Origin: Phallus indusiatus
Taxonomy: Eukaryota > Basidiomycota > Agaricomycetes > Phallales > Phallaceae
DNA length: 64,000 nucleotides
Reading direction: 5' to 3'
NCBI GenBank assembly: GCA_027605045.1
Contig: JAQFWX010000067.1
Coordinates: forward strand, 124,001 to 188,000
Positions 1 through 12,533 of this stretch are shown one piece after another (the stretch's first letter is position 1; each line of letters opens with the position of its first letter). Under the pieces are notes generated by a model. The model worked only from the letters and a program-made list of their open reading frames with translations, searched no databases and was not told the origin of the DNA. The translations under genes were made by a program, and so were the position numbers.

Positions 1-50
1 GTACAACCATAGAAAAGCGGGTACAGAACAGATCTCCCTATCGTGTCTCT

Positions 51-839
51 TCACAAGTAACTATCTTCTCGGCTCAACTCGGCCAATTCCATCCTCCACA
101 TCGAACTAGGCAGCTTCGTCAACCCAACAAATTTTGTTCGTTTTCCAACGTCATCCACACGCCGAAATCCCACCCTTTTACCTCTCTCGTTCTCCCACTG
201 CTTCTCTTGAAATCGCTTCATAGCTTGCCAGACTGGATCATGAACACTCATCTGAGACGGAGGTTCCATGTCTTTAACCCGTTCTTGCATGTATTCGTAT
301 ACTCTCCATAACACATCCCCAACTCTGACATATCCCACTCTAGCCGAGGATTCGATAGTGAACCTAGAGCGCGGGAATTCGGAGCTTGTCACTTCCATCC
401 GCGCGCATGGTGGATCCGTAGCGGGATCGTAAAGGATTTTAAGGCCTTTTCGGTTGAATTCATGAGGATCGTTTTGACTAGGGAAGGGGGAAGATCGTGT
501 ATCGAACCACCATAGTTCATGATGCCTGTTGGGTACCGGATACCCGTCTAGTGCTTCGTGAAGTGCCAGGGCATCGTGCACAGAAGCATAGGTAATATTA
601 TAAGGTTGAGACGTATAATCCGGGCCTGAGTGCCAACTTGAAGTGCGATATTCAAAGTGATTGGGGTCATAAAACGACTCGTAAGGATATTCCGGGACTT
701 CTTTCCTGCCTGAAAGTAAACAAAGTTTTATCACATCGATGGATTGTCGATCAGTACTACAAGGATAAAAGATAGTATCATAAACATGTTTTCTTACGAA
801 GCTTCCTGAACCATTTGAATACCATGATGACACTCTCAA
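51..839 (-). CDS. DUF6699-like domain protein
   Basis: Single open frame of 262 aa. The C-terminal half (about residues 170-255) has a VGDVLWRVYEYMQERV segment followed by a basic stretch and a RRVDD...FVGL block. The DUF6699 gene at 29821-30585 has the same order (VGDIFEVLYNFLRERV, then IRRVDW...FLGLEY), which is why I assign this family. DUF6699 is a fungal domain of unknown function, abundant in Agaricomycetes. The N-terminal 40 residues look less coding-like. A possible splice acceptor near 717 means the true first exon could start there and join an upstream exon I cannot identify. The gene ends close to the window edge but its stop codon is inside. Confidence 0.6.
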   Translation of the reverse strand: MRVSSWYSNGSGSFVRKHVYDTIFYPCSTDRQSIDVIKLCLLSGRKEVPEYPYESFYDPNHFEYRTSSWHSGPDYTSQPYNITYASVHDALALHEALDGYPVPNRHHELWWFDTRSSPFPSQNDPHEFNRKGLKILYDPATDPPCARMEVTSSEFPRSRFTIESSARVGYVRVGDVLWRVYEYMQERVKDMEPPSQMSVHDPVWQAMKRFQEKQWENERGKRVGFRRVDDVGKRTKFVGLTKLPSSMWRMELAELSREDSYL

Positions 840-1253
840 AAGATAGTAAACTATTCTGTCGACCTTTTTAGGTAATTTTGGGCTGACTGGACCTCGGACT
901 CGCTAGCGGTATATAGACGGAGCAAATGATCGGCGAAAGTACAGTTGGCCATGAACCCCAAAACAATACATAAGCAAGGCACGGTCGGTGTTCTCCACGT
1001 CGCCCCGGCTTTCCAGCTTTTGATTGTCTTGACGTAATAACTGAATATATGTTTACCAGGTGAATTACACACCGAATAACTCTAACTCACTATTTGATTT
1101 GGACTATGATATGATAACCTGAATATCTCTTTTAACTCGTTAGCGTGCCTTCCTTCGCATATTAAAGACCCGACACAATATCAAGGCGAAAAAGGTACTG
1201 TTATAACGGTAAATTTGTCAACGTATAAATGTATATATCCATATTGGTATGTC
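840..1253. other. Intergenic, nothing recognised
   Basis: This stretch lies between the 5' end of the DUF6699-like gene and the 3' end of the carbonic anhydrase gene. A 73-codon minus-strand frame at 851-1072 has no recognisable domain and no clear splice context, so I do not call it. Confidence 0.5.
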
Positions 1254-2151
1254 CTAAATATCTTTGATGTTGAGGGGTGGTCGAATGGCTTGGATGAAGC
1301 CATTTTCGAGATGATACAACCAACTATGAATAAAAATCACCCGACCATCACATTTGGCCTTTGCAATAACATCCGTCTTGGTGATGTTCTCAACCTAAAG
1401 CGGCTCATCAGCAACATACAGACCGCGCTTGAGTTGACCAATTACCTGCATCTTGATATTCTCATCAACAACCAACTCAACAGCTTTATCTTCAGGAAGG
1501 TCCGGATCTATCTTCATATCAATCACGCGTTGAGTAAGAGGTACAAGCCACCTAAAAGCGATTATGAAAATCTCGTCATTCAAGAACAGATAGCGATAGT
1601 GGGTAACATACCTTTGTAACGGAGTGTCAGTAGGTGGTGGCTTCCCGCTTCTGGCGGCATGCAAAGCGGCCTTAGCACCTCCACAGTGACTATGGCCTGC
1701 GACGATAACTGTGTGGACGATAATCAAAACCTGTTATCCGGTAGATAATAACCACTTGTCGTAAACGTACTATGCCCAATACTTGGTGTAGTACCATCAA
1801 CCTTGTATAAATGCTCGACGCTATATTCCAAAACAGCTATGGCAGAAGTATCATCAACAGGGACTTGATTGGCTATATTGCGGTGCGTGAAAATCTCGCC
1901 AGGTAGCTGAGCCGTGATGACACTTTCTGGTTCTCTAGAGTCAGAACAACCAAACCAGAGGACCTAAACAAAAAAAAGTCGAGATGGGATTAGCGTATGC
2001 AAACGTCATTTCATCTATTAACAACCTGAACACTAACCTCTGGGTGTTGTCCCTTTGAGCTGTTAACGAAGAAACCGGGATGGGAAATGTTTATCTCGGT
2101 GACCCATTTTCTGTTGGAATTCAAGAGATTGTCAATGATATCGAGGCTCAT
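1254..2151 (-). CDS. Beta-class carbonic anhydrase
   Basis: Five exons give 213 aa: 2038-2151, 1802-1963, 1612-1730, 1446-1551 and 1254-1394. The four introns are 74, 71, 60 and 51 bp. The enzyme interconverts CO2 and bicarbonate. The zinc site is visible: FGCSDSR at residues 42-48 (Cys44, with the Asp46-Arg48 dyad) and GHSHCGG at 104-110 (His105, Cys108). [12 protein letters not shown] and VLEYSVEHL are the usual core blocks, and the C-terminal [11 protein letters not shown] matches the family's last strand. The start ATG is preceded by a TATA box about 60 bp upstream. I see no mitochondrial leader, so it is probably cytosolic. The third intron boundary (1731-1801) is the least certain. Confidence 0.94.
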
Positions 2152-3510
2152 TTTGTCGGTGTCTATCGCAGTGCTTAGAACTTGCTGGGATGGTGAATGA
2201 GAGAATTCTGATGGCTTTTTATATGCAACGCTATCCTCAAAGGCACTGTGTTAGTTAGACGGCTCATGGGAGATGACATATTTGATATCCAATGAATCCT
2301 CCTCGATCTCCTGAGTAAAAAATCCGCGTGCCGTGCTCCAAGACTAGAATTCGAAATCTTATTGATAGGAGTTCCATTGAGAAACTGAATTGAGTGTAGG
2401 AATTTGAAATATTGTGTGCCAGCCCAGGCAACTTGACAAGCCGGAAGTATAAGTTAGACTAGATATACACCAATAATGCGAAGGGGACATGAATAACAAC
2501 ATTATGCGAGTTTTACGCTGATTTACTCGTGGATATGTGAATTATGTCCAAATTCAAAGACATTCCTGTATACGATTGCGATGTCTGTTTCGCAGGTTAA
2601 AAGGCTTCAGTAGCTCCGCTTCTCGCTAAAAATTCAAATAAATAGGCTAACTTTCTATAGACTTTCAAAAGGAGCTTACTGACCATGTGCAATAGGTACC
2701 TAACTCGTTTAAGTTGCCACGATTTGTCTTCTCTCATCAATCTTCGATGAACTCAGATTCTCCACATTCTGAGTTCCGACTTGAGATCGGAAAGCTAGAT
2801 TGGCTTTCTTATCATTAAGTCAAATTTTGAGAAAAGAAGTCATTTTATGAAAGTTTCCTAGAAAAGCTCGCGGATTGATGTATATACAGTTGGGGAAGGT
2901 AGCGTGGCGGAGTTCGAAGCTTGAAGATCCAAACACTCGGAGTGAATTGCTTATGTACTCACTAAAAACTGTACTATTTAAGGTTCCCGTTTGCCAGCGT
3001 CTTTCTTGCTTCAGTCCACCACGGTTCACAACTTTCAGTTCTCAGAAAAAGATGTTCAATTCGCCACACCGACCCGTCCCCTCCTGCTAAGTTCAATCTC
3101 GTCATACTACAGTTCCATTTTCGCTCGTATACATACACCAAAAAATGCGCGCTCCTTAGATCTCTTGACAGAGGAGGGACGTTAAACATCCCTCTAAACA
3201 GCTTTTATCGGCTGACCCACTGTCGGGCATGAGTCATACTCGCGCAAAATTGAACAGGAGATCTTTCGTATTCTTTCGTGGTTTATGAAAGGGATCTGTA
3301 GAGCTGTTTTCGTTGAAATAGGGCTACGCCATGGTTTTTACATCCAAATTTCAAGGCTGTACTTTACGGATTCGGTTTACATCTTGTATATTTCACTTAA
3401 TATCGTGTAGATTGTTATAAAAGCATTTATATTTGACGGTCGCTGTCACAGATACATATGTAAACCTTACTAGAGCGCAAGTTTTACACGAGAGCTGCAG
3501 CAAGCAACCA
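2152..3510. other. Intergenic, nothing recognised
   Basis: Apart from the carbonic anhydrase TATA box I see no supported feature. Several 60-75 codon frames at 2820-3189 overlap one another on both strands, as expected by chance. Confidence 0.5.
2214..2223 (-). promoter_or_regulatory. TATA box of carbonic anhydrase gene
   Basis: Read on the minus strand this is TATAAAAAGC, about 63 bp upstream of the carbonic anhydrase ATG. That is the usual spacing for a fungal core promoter with a short 5' UTR. Confidence 0.55.
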
Positions 3511-4287
3511 TTACACGCGGAGACGGTTGGCGGATTTAGTGATAAGATACAACGGCGCAACTGGAGGAATAGTGAAAGGTTCAAATGGTCAAATATGCAA
3601 CAAAACCGGAGCAGAAAACATCACTAACCAATACTGGCGATAAATGTGAGACTCCTAGTGTGTAGTAGAAAACAGGATGTTAACAGTGGGCGAAAAAAAA
3701 AGTATAGACAAATATGTACCTCAAACCTGCTACCGCTTTAGTCTGCTGGTTAATATAGATATAGTTGAAAGCCAGACGAGACAATATGAAGATAATAGAA
3801 ACGACATTCAACGTATATTGCTCAATTCCAGCTTGATTTGCAGCCAGCTAGGAAAGATCGCGCAATTCATTTAGCCTCAAATTGTCCACTCAATTATGAA
3901 ATGTACTGTACCACAGCGGCGACCCAAAGCGGGAAGACTTCATTACCATTCTAAAAACAGAACAGAATCGTTAGAGATAACTTAACAGGCACAAAGCAAC
4001 CAAAAACATACACGATGAGCACCCGTCATTCTCTCAACTTTGGCTACTAAGTCTGGAGCCATTCCTCGTTTTAAAAGAGTTTCGGGTTCAGTATCTCGCG
4101 GCTTGACACTGAAAAAATAAACACCAGTTCATCATTATGTAGCTTAGATGAAAACTGTTGAAAATTACTTGTCGAATCCGATGGTCTTGTTTATCAACCT
4201 GAATTTAGCATTATGAGGGTAAAATGCGATGATATAGGCTGCTACGATAGAATAAAGAGAAAGCGGGGTGTCGAGAGTTAAAGACAT
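3511..4287 (-). CDS. MAPEG family membrane protein, copy 1
   Basis: Six exons: 4169-4287, 4012-4108, 3912-3950, 3720-3847, 3629-3654 and 3511-3560 (119/97/39/128/26/50 nt), giving 152 aa. MAPEG proteins are small four-helix membrane proteins. Some are glutathione-dependent transferases or peroxidases. Here the N-terminal helix (TPLSLYSIVAAYIIAFYPH), the VKPRD...LLKRGMAPDLVAKVERMTGAH block, NGNEVFPLW, the NQAGIEQYTLN helix and a final PLYLITKSAN helix follow the family order. Asn and Glu in NGNE match the conserved GSH-side motif region. An ORF-only start upstream (4368) is out of line with the paralogue, so I use the ATG at 4287. The fifth exon is only 26 nt. The gene is a tandem duplicate of the next one. 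Confidence 0.93.
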
Positions 4288-4701
4288 CGTTCCCTGGTTT
4301 GTCGTGGTCAAGAAAAAGAAACAAAATCGAGAGCCGAGGGCTGTACTACATGTGGGAATCCGAGACATCCGATCGCCACGGCTAGCCTTAGTTAGTTAGC
4401 TCAGAAGGTTACATTGATACTACAAAGGAAACTGAAGACATCTTTTTTGAAGCAAAATGTCAAGGGCATTCACAGCTCCGGATCTTGATTTGAGATTTGC
4501 CGCTAATAATAGAACACCGGAGGTATAGATGATTAGATCGGTCCAGACTGAGCAACAAGTGTGACATAAGGAAAAAGCGCAACCAACGAGAAACACCAAC
4601 GAGTTTATATTTATTTCAAGTTTACAGTTATGTCGTTATTTTTAACCTAAAATGTAGCAGCGCCGCAAAGTTTTTCCAGTCTTGCTTGATCTTTTGATAA
4701 A
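4288..4701. other. Spacer between tandem MAPEG genes
   Basis: The 414 bp serve as promoter region of copy 1 and 3' flank of copy 2. No separate gene is visible. Confidence 0.5.
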
Positions 4702-5482
4702 TCATACGCGAAGTTTGTTCGCCGAGATTGTAATCAGGTACAGCGGTACAGCTTTTGGAAGGATATTAAGATGTTTGATAGACTGGGTGTGAGACTTTCA
4801 GAGCTTACCGATACTAAAGACAAAGACAAGGCTCCTATAAAAGACGGTTTCGTGAAAAAGGCGCAACTTGCAAGGGAGAAATGAATTGGAGAGTTTAGTA
4901 CCTCAAGCCTGCTACACCTTCAGTTTTCTGACGCGTGTAGATATAGTTGTAGGTCAAACGTGAGACGATGAAGACTATAGAAGCGATGTTCAGCGTGCGA
5001 TGAGCAATTCCTGCTTGATTGGCGACCACCTAGTAAAGCCCCAGGTTTAATTCCTGTCAGTTTATTATAATCGTTCAAAAATGTTTAAGATTTCAATTAC
5101 CACAGCAATGCCCCACAGCGGAAAAATTTCATTCCCATTCTAAAAACGAAAAGAGCTCAGTGGCGGGATTTCAACCGAAATGAATGGATTGAAACGAACC
5201 CGATGGGCGCCAGCCAATTTCTCCACTTTGTCTACTTGTTCTGGTTTCATACCACGTTTCAAAAGTGTTTCTGGTCCTATATCTCGCGGTTTAACACTAC
5301 ATAAGGCAAACCGACGTCAACGAAAACCTGACTACGATACATCGTGGCGTAGGACTTATGTACTTATCGAATCCGACGGTCTTGTTAATCAATTGATACA
5401 TGTTCCGATGAGGGTATGCTGCAATAACATATGCTGCTATGATGGAATACACAGATAGAGGCGTATCGAGACTGAGAGTCAT
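4702..5482 (-). CDS. MAPEG family membrane protein, copy 2
   Basis: Six exons: 5364-5482, 5200-5296, 5101-5139, 4902-5029, 4809-4834 and 4702-4751. Exon lengths and phases are the same as in copy 1 (119/97/39/128/26/50 nt), and the product is also 152 aa. Recognisable blocks are TPLSVYSIIAAYVIAAYPH, INKTVGFDN, LLKRGMKPEQVDKVEKLAGAH, NGNEIFPLWGIAV, NQAGIAHRTLN and PLYLITISANKLRV. The matching exon structure strongly supports both models and a recent tandem duplication. A membrane-bound role in glutathione or lipid-oxidant metabolism is inferred from the family only. The residues needed to tell transferase from inactive homologue cannot be judged here. Confidence 0.93.
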
Positions 5483-7606
5483 TTCAGGTGGTGGTAATGT
5501 CGAAAAGAGAACGAGGGTTGTTTCACGTTAAATGAACAAGTTGCCGGAACCGTGTCATTGATTCGGCAAAGTAGACGACGTCCAGTCATTTTCGAATTTT
5601 CCTTTTAGAGACAAGCCAGTTTTGGTATGTATTGCTTCTGTGTTCCATCGCCGGCGTTCAGTTCGTCAATTCGTTGGTATGGGAAATGACTCCGAAACGA
5701 AACCTTGATTCGTAGTATTGTCAGATTTTTGTCTAATTGGTGAGTGCGAACGTACAGGGGATACAGCGCCACATGCTACGCGAACAAAGAAGAGATGAGC
5801 ATTGGGATATGTGGGGTGCTGAATTGCAGAAGAAAGTGGAAGACACGCTCAGAGAGGCGGGTGTTGATGTGCAGGTTCGGGTAAAGGAAATACATGATAG
5901 AATAGACTGTATTTGCTAGAAATAAGCTATTCCTTATTATGAAAATTTAGAGGTTTTCTCGTTCGTATTCATGATATTGCCTCCGTACGTACCAAAGGGC
6001 TTCGATGACCTGCTAAACCGGTTTTTAACGTTCTCATTTGAAAACTGTCCTTCATTTCGCAACGAACGGTAGAAATTAGATTGAGAAAAGTGGAAGCAAA
6101 CGTTTACGCGTTTACATTCCGTGGGCAGGTGGCGTCGGGAATAGCCGTGGCGGAGTCGCGTCACGTCGCCGACGCGAATTATGTTTCGCTGCTCACAGAC
6201 TTGTTCACCTCTGTTTGAATCCTGCAAAATAAGCATCCGATACACAAATCTTCAGTTCATTACGAATCATACCTCATCCTCTCCTCTCATGACTTGGATT
6301 TAGTGACGTGACGTTTCGCTTTTTTAAAAATACACGATAGTTCTGGTCACCCCATGGCCATGGACCGGAGAACCCGCGGTCAGAGAAAACACGAAGGTAA
6401 TACACCTCACAGCGTATCCTTATTGTCTAGATGAATTTCTTCATCTTTTTAGAACAATTAACGATCGATGTCTCTGTGGAAACACTTTTTCGACGCACGC
6501 TCTTAATTGTAAAGTTATTGTCGCCGGTCATCCCTTTTTATTGGTGGTCTCTGTCCAGTCTACGATGAGGAAAATGCATAAAAATCAACATCAAGAGCAC
6601 AATAACTCATATATTTTCAAGTCGGACATAAAATAAACCAATAAGAGCTTTTCACGACACATTTTGTTGTTCGAACGTCTCGTCGGGCTAAAGAGGCCGG
6701 ATGGGCCATACCAGCGAAGTGAACAATTATCTATTCTATTCCGAAAGAGTAAACTGACTACTTTATCAAGTTCACAATTAAGAGTGGAAGAGAAGTATAT
6801 AAAACCCAGTGGAACGGACGGGTGTTCAGACAGTTTAGTTTTCCACTGGCCTCGTTTCCCCTCTTCTCTTCCCCACAACTTTTAACCTGTTAGCATTATC
6901 GCTCTGAGTGGCGTAGTAGATAAAGTAAGTATTATGACGCTTTTAGGGTGCATGCTCATGCTCCTGTAGATCATAGAACTGACCTACAACTTGGAGTGTA
7001 AATAGCGAGGTGGCGGTTCAATATGAACAAATTTGTCTTCAGACGCTTGAGCACTGGGCAATTTTGAATCTTTGATGATCGGCCGTAAAATCACCGTACC
7101 AGGGGCATGTAGAATCCATCGAACTTTCCGATCGTAAACGGTGAGATTGACCACATTTCCAGCAAAGCCGTTCGTTCCCCGCATCAGTCAAAACAAGAAA
7201 ACTGTCCCTTTGAAGTAGAAATACATGGATTATGCTTATTCATATTGACAACGGATTAGTTTGTTACACATTCGGGGTCAACAAGGACCGTATCGATTCA
7301 AAATGAACAAGGGTCTGGGCATATGGACAAACAAGGCGCACTAACTGACATGTGTTTTTTCCTTCTCAAGTATCTCTTGTTCGCTTAGCTTCCCCGCCCT
7401 GCAATGCAAAAATAAAATGCGTCCTTCGTCGATCGAAAAGGTTGATGGATGGGCTTTCAACATGATGGGTTTTCGACACGAAACGTCATAGGATAGAGAT
7501 CTCCCTTTGAACGATCTCACATTTGTGGCCAATATCATTTTTTTTAGGATACGGCAGCATTACGCGGTCCTTAACCTACGTCTAGGCATCGCCGTCGTCG
7601 TTTTCA
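5483..7606. other. Long spacer with weak ORFs only
   Basis: Two things were considered. A 60-codon plus-strand frame at 5737-5919 reads like the charged end of a small protein (RDEHWDMWGAELQKKVEDT), but I could not find an exon to join it to. Minus-strand frames at 6984-7184 and 7341-7538 have no recognised domain. A TATAAAA-like motif lies near 6801 on the plus strand without a gene that clearly uses it. Confidence 0.4.
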
Positions 7607-7613
7607 TATAAAA
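7607..7613 (+). promoter_or_regulatory. TATA box deciding the start of the next gene
   Basis: TATAAAA overlaps the ATG at 7613. Transcription would begin downstream of that ATG, so it cannot be the start. The ATG at 7742, after a CT-rich leader of about 100 bp, is therefore chosen. Confidence 0.55.
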
Positions 7614-7741
7614 TGCCCACCTTTTTCCGTGTCAAGCGTACAACAAGAAAGTTTTTCTTTACCGTGTTCATCACTCACTCAACTACACCCCTTCCCTCCC
7701 CTCCCCTCCTCCTCCTCCCCTCATCTTCACTTCCCTTTGCG

Positions 7742-10154
7742 ATGTCATACCTTTTCTACCACTACAACGCCGAGTCCAACACTTTTGATGCGTCTTTGAA
7801 AGCTCCCTCTTTCGAGAGTTTCCAAAGCCGCTCCGGAGCTCGACCTGCTCGACTCGGACTTCCTCAAACAGCGGCAGGTTCTTCCTCACCACCTAAACAC
7901 CAACCCCTACCTATACCCTCATCGTCCACTCACGAAAGCTCATGGTGGTCACGGCCCTTAGACTCATCATTGCCAACAAATCTTCCACCCATCCCAGAGA
8001 CCTCTTTGTTTCCTTCAAGTGCATGGGCACCCGATGTAGATGTACCATCTTCTCATTCTGTCTTGGGCAACGCTCTTCCACCACCATCTGGTGGCGCGTC
8101 GTTCACTGACAACGACTACGCATTCCTAGCCAACATAGACCCTGTGCTTCTCGCCACAGGCTTCAGCGAGGGTGAGCCCCCTCTTCACTTACTTATTCGT
8201 CTTCTGATCTTTACCGACATATTTAATCTTGTAGTGGTGGCCAATCAGTCTGCGTCGGCCATGCTCTCGCCACAGGGAGATAGGTTACCTAGCCCCTCGA
8301 GGAAAAGACCTCGGATCGACTTTGAAGAGCCTCAAAGCTCTCAATATAGGTCGGTCGACCCCGCTCGTGACGCCAAACGCCGTAGAGTGTCTGGCAATGA
8401 TTACCCAAACGTAGATAGTAAGTTGTTGTGTACGTTTTGAGTCCTCACGATGTTTGACGACGTATTGCTTTTAGCCGTTTACCCTCTCACGTATACCAAC
8501 AACGTTAACGCAAATAATATCACCTCCAATACCCTCGATGGATTCTGTAAGTGACAGTCGACTTTATTTTGATTATTATTAATTTTTCGTTAAACGTTCA
8601 ATACAATTATTAGATGTTCCAACACCATCGGCCTCAACTTCCTATCCCACTGGCAATGCGATGCCACAAGGACATTATCCAAACCCTCAAAACTTTTACA
8701 GTAAGTCTATTCTTGTGTAGTATATGCTTCTCGCCTAACACATGTCCGACAGACGAATCTGCCTCTGTCTCTTTCGTCAACCCTTTATCTGTTTCTTCAG
8801 TCGCATCCACACATGCAATGGCGGAAACTTGGGCTCAAGTCGACTCTGGTGTTTCGTATGAGTCGGCCATCAACGTTAACGATGGGCACGAGTGGAACTT
8901 TGATCCAAATACCGACCGTCATGTTCCTTTGGTCAACGATATTCCTTCATCTTCTGTCACCAGCTTTCTACCTCCTGTCTATTCACATGAGACTTTGGCT
9001 CAGCAACCACTACCCCAGTCAAGTGTTTACTTCGACAACGCAAGCCCGCTTGATTATACGAACGCAGATTCATACAACGGTTCGGGGTTTTACTTTTCTT
9101 GTATTTTTAATGTTTGATCTGAGCTGTTATTGTGTTTACGTAGCCGTGGGACCTTCAGATGCGTTCTCCTGGGACCAGCCATCGCTTCTCGCGTCGTATA
9201 ACGCGACAAATGAAGCATTAGGGCGGTGGTTTACAGGTCCCTCAAACTCAGATGATTTCTATAGTACTATTCGTAAGTGATCTATTTGAACAAAAAACTC
9301 CCTGAACTCACAAATTATCTTAACAGCCGTTGCGTCGTCATCAGCTGTTGTTCCACCAGTTTTGAGGCAGCACATGGCATATCAAACGGAAACAGATACT
9401 CGCACAAACACGGTTGCAAATGGTAAGTCCCCAGCTTTATTCCTTAACGTGAAACTGACAACGTCATATAGATGTAACCCATTCAAGTGTCGGCGACTCT
9501 CGTCAACATTTGACCACCACTACCAAGATATCGACAACAGGGAATGTCGCAAATGCGACAATTCCCAACGCTCATTTGGAGGTGCCCTCGACATTGGGGG
9601 CGCCAAGTGTTGATCTTTTAACGATCACTATCGACATCATCGAACCCTCTACATCCTCCCACCTCCCGCCCTCCACCTCTCGCAAAACCAACGTTTCGAA
9701 ACGCAAACGCACCAGAGATTACAAAACTGAATTCTTGCTGGACAAAACACTATGGTCCTACAGGTATAAAGCGCACTCGAAAGAAAACGAGTTTAGCTGC
9801 CTGTACACCGGACCAGATTGTCCGCAAGGATGCCAGGTTGTCGAAGCCTTCTCTACCGATAATAAAAGGAATCTCTTGCGCCACTTGCGGAGACATGCTA
9901 AACGCGAAGCGAAGATGGACCACCTTTCGCAAGTAGAAAGAGTGGCGGTTAACGCGTTGGCTGCGATTGGAGAGTTGCGAATGGAAACGAGGTGTACGCT
10001 GTCAGAGGAGAATCTACACCTCTGTAAATTTTTCCAAAACCATGGCCGGCGATGGATCGTCAGCACGATGGGGAGAGATGACAATCTCAAGCGGAGGCAT
10101 GATGAATCCGATCATCCTCCCGATCTATGGAAAAAGCAGAGGATGAAGGTTTGA
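7742..10154 (+). CDS. Putative nuclear protein with C2H2-like finger
   Basis: Eight exons: 7742-8171, 8235-8417, 8475-8546, 8614-8700, 8753-9079, 9144-9272, 9327-9422 and 9472-10154, giving 668 aa. Every junction is phase 1 and uses GT-AG. The N-terminal three quarters are rich in Ser, Pro and Thr, with a basic patch (SRKRPRID, AKRRR) that could be a nuclear localisation signal. Near the C terminus SCLYTGPDCPQ, then LLRHLRRHAKREAK, gives Cys-x6-Cys and a His-x3-His, as in a divergent C2H2 zinc finger. This suggests a DNA-binding regulator, which is inference. The target and partners are unknown. The start was set by the TATA position. Confidence 0.75.
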
Positions 10155-11026
10155 CAGTGAATGTCGAACGAGCGCCGTTGTCAATTATATATATATATTT
10201 TCTCTCTTTTTTTCCCTTTTATTTATCGTCAATGTATAATAGAATACCACCAGCATGTACGAACACATACCATCATGTATTTTCACTCTTTCCTCCCATT
10301 GTTAGAATACCATCCCGTACCATAGACATACCATGTACTTCCATCATCACTTTGTTACTTATACAATGCACCTCGTCATCGCTGATGACAATAGAAACGA
10401 AAATAGAGAAACGCTTCTGTTGGAGCTTGTTACAAACAAACAGCAGCAATGAGGTCGCCTTATATACACTTCCGCGTCGAAATAAGAACAATAGACAAAG
10501 GCTCAAAGGGCCTGTAAGCATGCGTAGTCGTCGAGTACATTCATACTTGCCATTGATCCCTGCTGCCCCCTTGTAAGTGTTTCCCTTTGTGAGATTTCGG
10601 CGTTGGACGTAACATTCAACAACGAATGATCTTCTCCTAGTTTCCCACGTCTGGTCGGCCAACTCAGCCCTGACCGGGGAAGCAATCCCATTTTCTAACC
10701 ATTTCGGTGGAAGATGTGTTCACCACCGCAATCATTCCCATAAATATTAGTTTTATCGAAATATTCATACCCAGAACATGTCGGTCTATAACGGTGCATG
10801 CTTTACGACATAGAAAATCAAACGAGGACCCACTTCAATATTATTTGACTGGAGTTTCTATCATTTCGTGTCCGTACGCTCGCGTCCGTCTTGCGTCCGT
10901 CTGCTTTGGGGCGAACGCCGAACGCGCGCTGGACCATCAGTCATGTGACACGTTCACGTCACAATACTCCTCGTCACCATCTTTAAATTCGCTTCTTTTT
11001 CTCTTGCCACCGCAACGAATTCTAAA
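10155..11026. other. Intergenic, nothing recognised
   Basis: This is the 3' flank of the finger protein and promoter of lunapark. It holds a TA repeat near 10184. Frames of 129-149 codons on both strands overlap each other and have no domain. Confidence 0.5.
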
Positions 11027-12533
11027 ATGTTGTCTTGGTTCAAAAAGGTATGCCGTGTTGTCTTCTCGCATGCCATTTTTTTCTCAGAGTTATCATCAGA
11101 AATCATCCGAAGAGAATTATGAACAGATTCTTGCCTCCCTGGAGCTTTCCATCCAGAAACGACAGACGCAACTTTCTGAGATCCGACTCAGAGAAAGGCG
11201 TACAATGTTGTTAGTCACCATGTGGGCGTTTTCTCTCTGGGCTGGGTATGTAGCTCTCTGGTGGGCGGGTGTCATCGGACAAAGAGGAGGAAGAGGTGGC
11301 AAAAGCGTGCTTTGGGGTTTACCTGTCTTCGTAGGACCAGTATTGTGAGTATTTTAAGGAGCAAAACCATGCCATGTTCTGACACCATTACATAGGGCTC
11401 TTTTCATTAGAAGAATAGTGCAGTTGTGGTATACCCGTAAAGGGAATGCGGAAGGTTCGTGTGTTTCCTCTAATAGAAGTGTTCTTGGCTAATGACATCT
11501 TCGTCTAGAAAAAACACTGAAAGAGCTATTAGTTACTCAACGAAACAAGATTGAGGAAATAAAGAAGAAGACGAACTATTATAGTACGAAGAGTTTATTG
11601 GATCGGTATGACGAAGGGGTGCGCATCTGTTTTTCTCGCTCTTTTTAACACGCGTCTTCATCTTTGTTTATATGTTTTAGCCAAAGCAGAACAACGGGCC
11701 TCCCACGCCTAATGCTCAGAGACGTATTCCAAATCAGCCAGCGCAACCAGCACAGCCTAGAACACCTATCAAGCCACAAGTTATGACCAATGGCCCTCAG
11801 GCCGGACAAGTACCCGTGATGCAACCGCAACACAACATCCCTACTATTCCATATTCACGTAGGTTTCTATTTTATTTGACAAAATGCATCTTACAAAGCT
11901 AAAAAAAACAAAAACAGCGGCTATTGGTCAACTGCCGACCCCTCGGAAACAGTGGTACGACAAACTGGCCGACGCACTACTGGGTGACGATACCGCTTCG
12001 ACAGGTGTCTCGACTGCTTCAAGATACGCATTAATATGTGAAAGATGTTTCACGCATAACGGATTAGTGAAAGAAGACCAATGGGAGGATGCTCGTACGT
12101 CGTCATCGCATCGTACTTTTGACTTATTAAAACCTTTTTTTCCATTTTTCCAGAGTACTTATGTCCCAAATGCGGACACTTTAACAAGTCTCTACGCGCT
12201 CGCAAAGCTTTACAAGCTGCTGGTTCACCCATCACACCATCCAAACCGACATCAACATCGACTGTTTCTGCTTTGTCCTCCGCCCCTATTCCTACTAGCA
12301 CTGTCACTAGCGATGCTTCTCCGGCGGCTCGGTCGGTGGTAGCTCAATCAGACCAACCAACACAGGATACGCCATCACCACCACAACCTTCACAACCACA
12401 ACCACCTACAGCTACTTCTCCAGCCCTTCTCAGCACAACTACTTTGAGACGTAGATCCGAAAAGTCGCCGCTCTCAGAATCAACTGTTATAGTTGAAAAG
12501 TCGGATCTCGAAGAAATGGACGTCGATATGTGA
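11027..12533 (+). CDS. LNP1: Lunapark, ER three-way junction protein
   Basis: Seven exons: 11027-11047, 11088-11344, 11396-11454, 11509-11618, 11681-11858, 11918-12094 and 12154-12533, giving 393 aa. Lunapark stabilises three-way junctions of the tubular endoplasmic reticulum. The N terminus is MLSWFKK, followed by a coiled-coil-like stretch (ENYEQILASLELSIQKRQTQ). Two hydrophobic segments follow (LLVTMWAFSLWAGYVALWW, then VLWGLPVFVGPVLALFI) and a second coiled coil. A Pro-rich linker leads to the diagnostic zinc finger: ICERC, then HNG, then YLCPKCGHFN, spacing four cysteines in two CxxC pairs. The tail is Ser/Thr/Pro-rich and ends in an acidic stretch. The first exon encodes seven residues only, which is common in fungi. 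Confidence 0.94.

Noticed and set aside
7613..7741. Upstream ATG extending the C2H2-like protein by 43 residues
   Set aside because: A TATA box overlaps this ATG, so it would lie upstream of transcription start. The extension is also Pro/Ser/Leu-rich, like translated CT-rich leader.
10273..10662. 129-codon minus-strand frame
   Set aside because: Overlaps a plus-strand frame of similar length and shows no recognisable motif.
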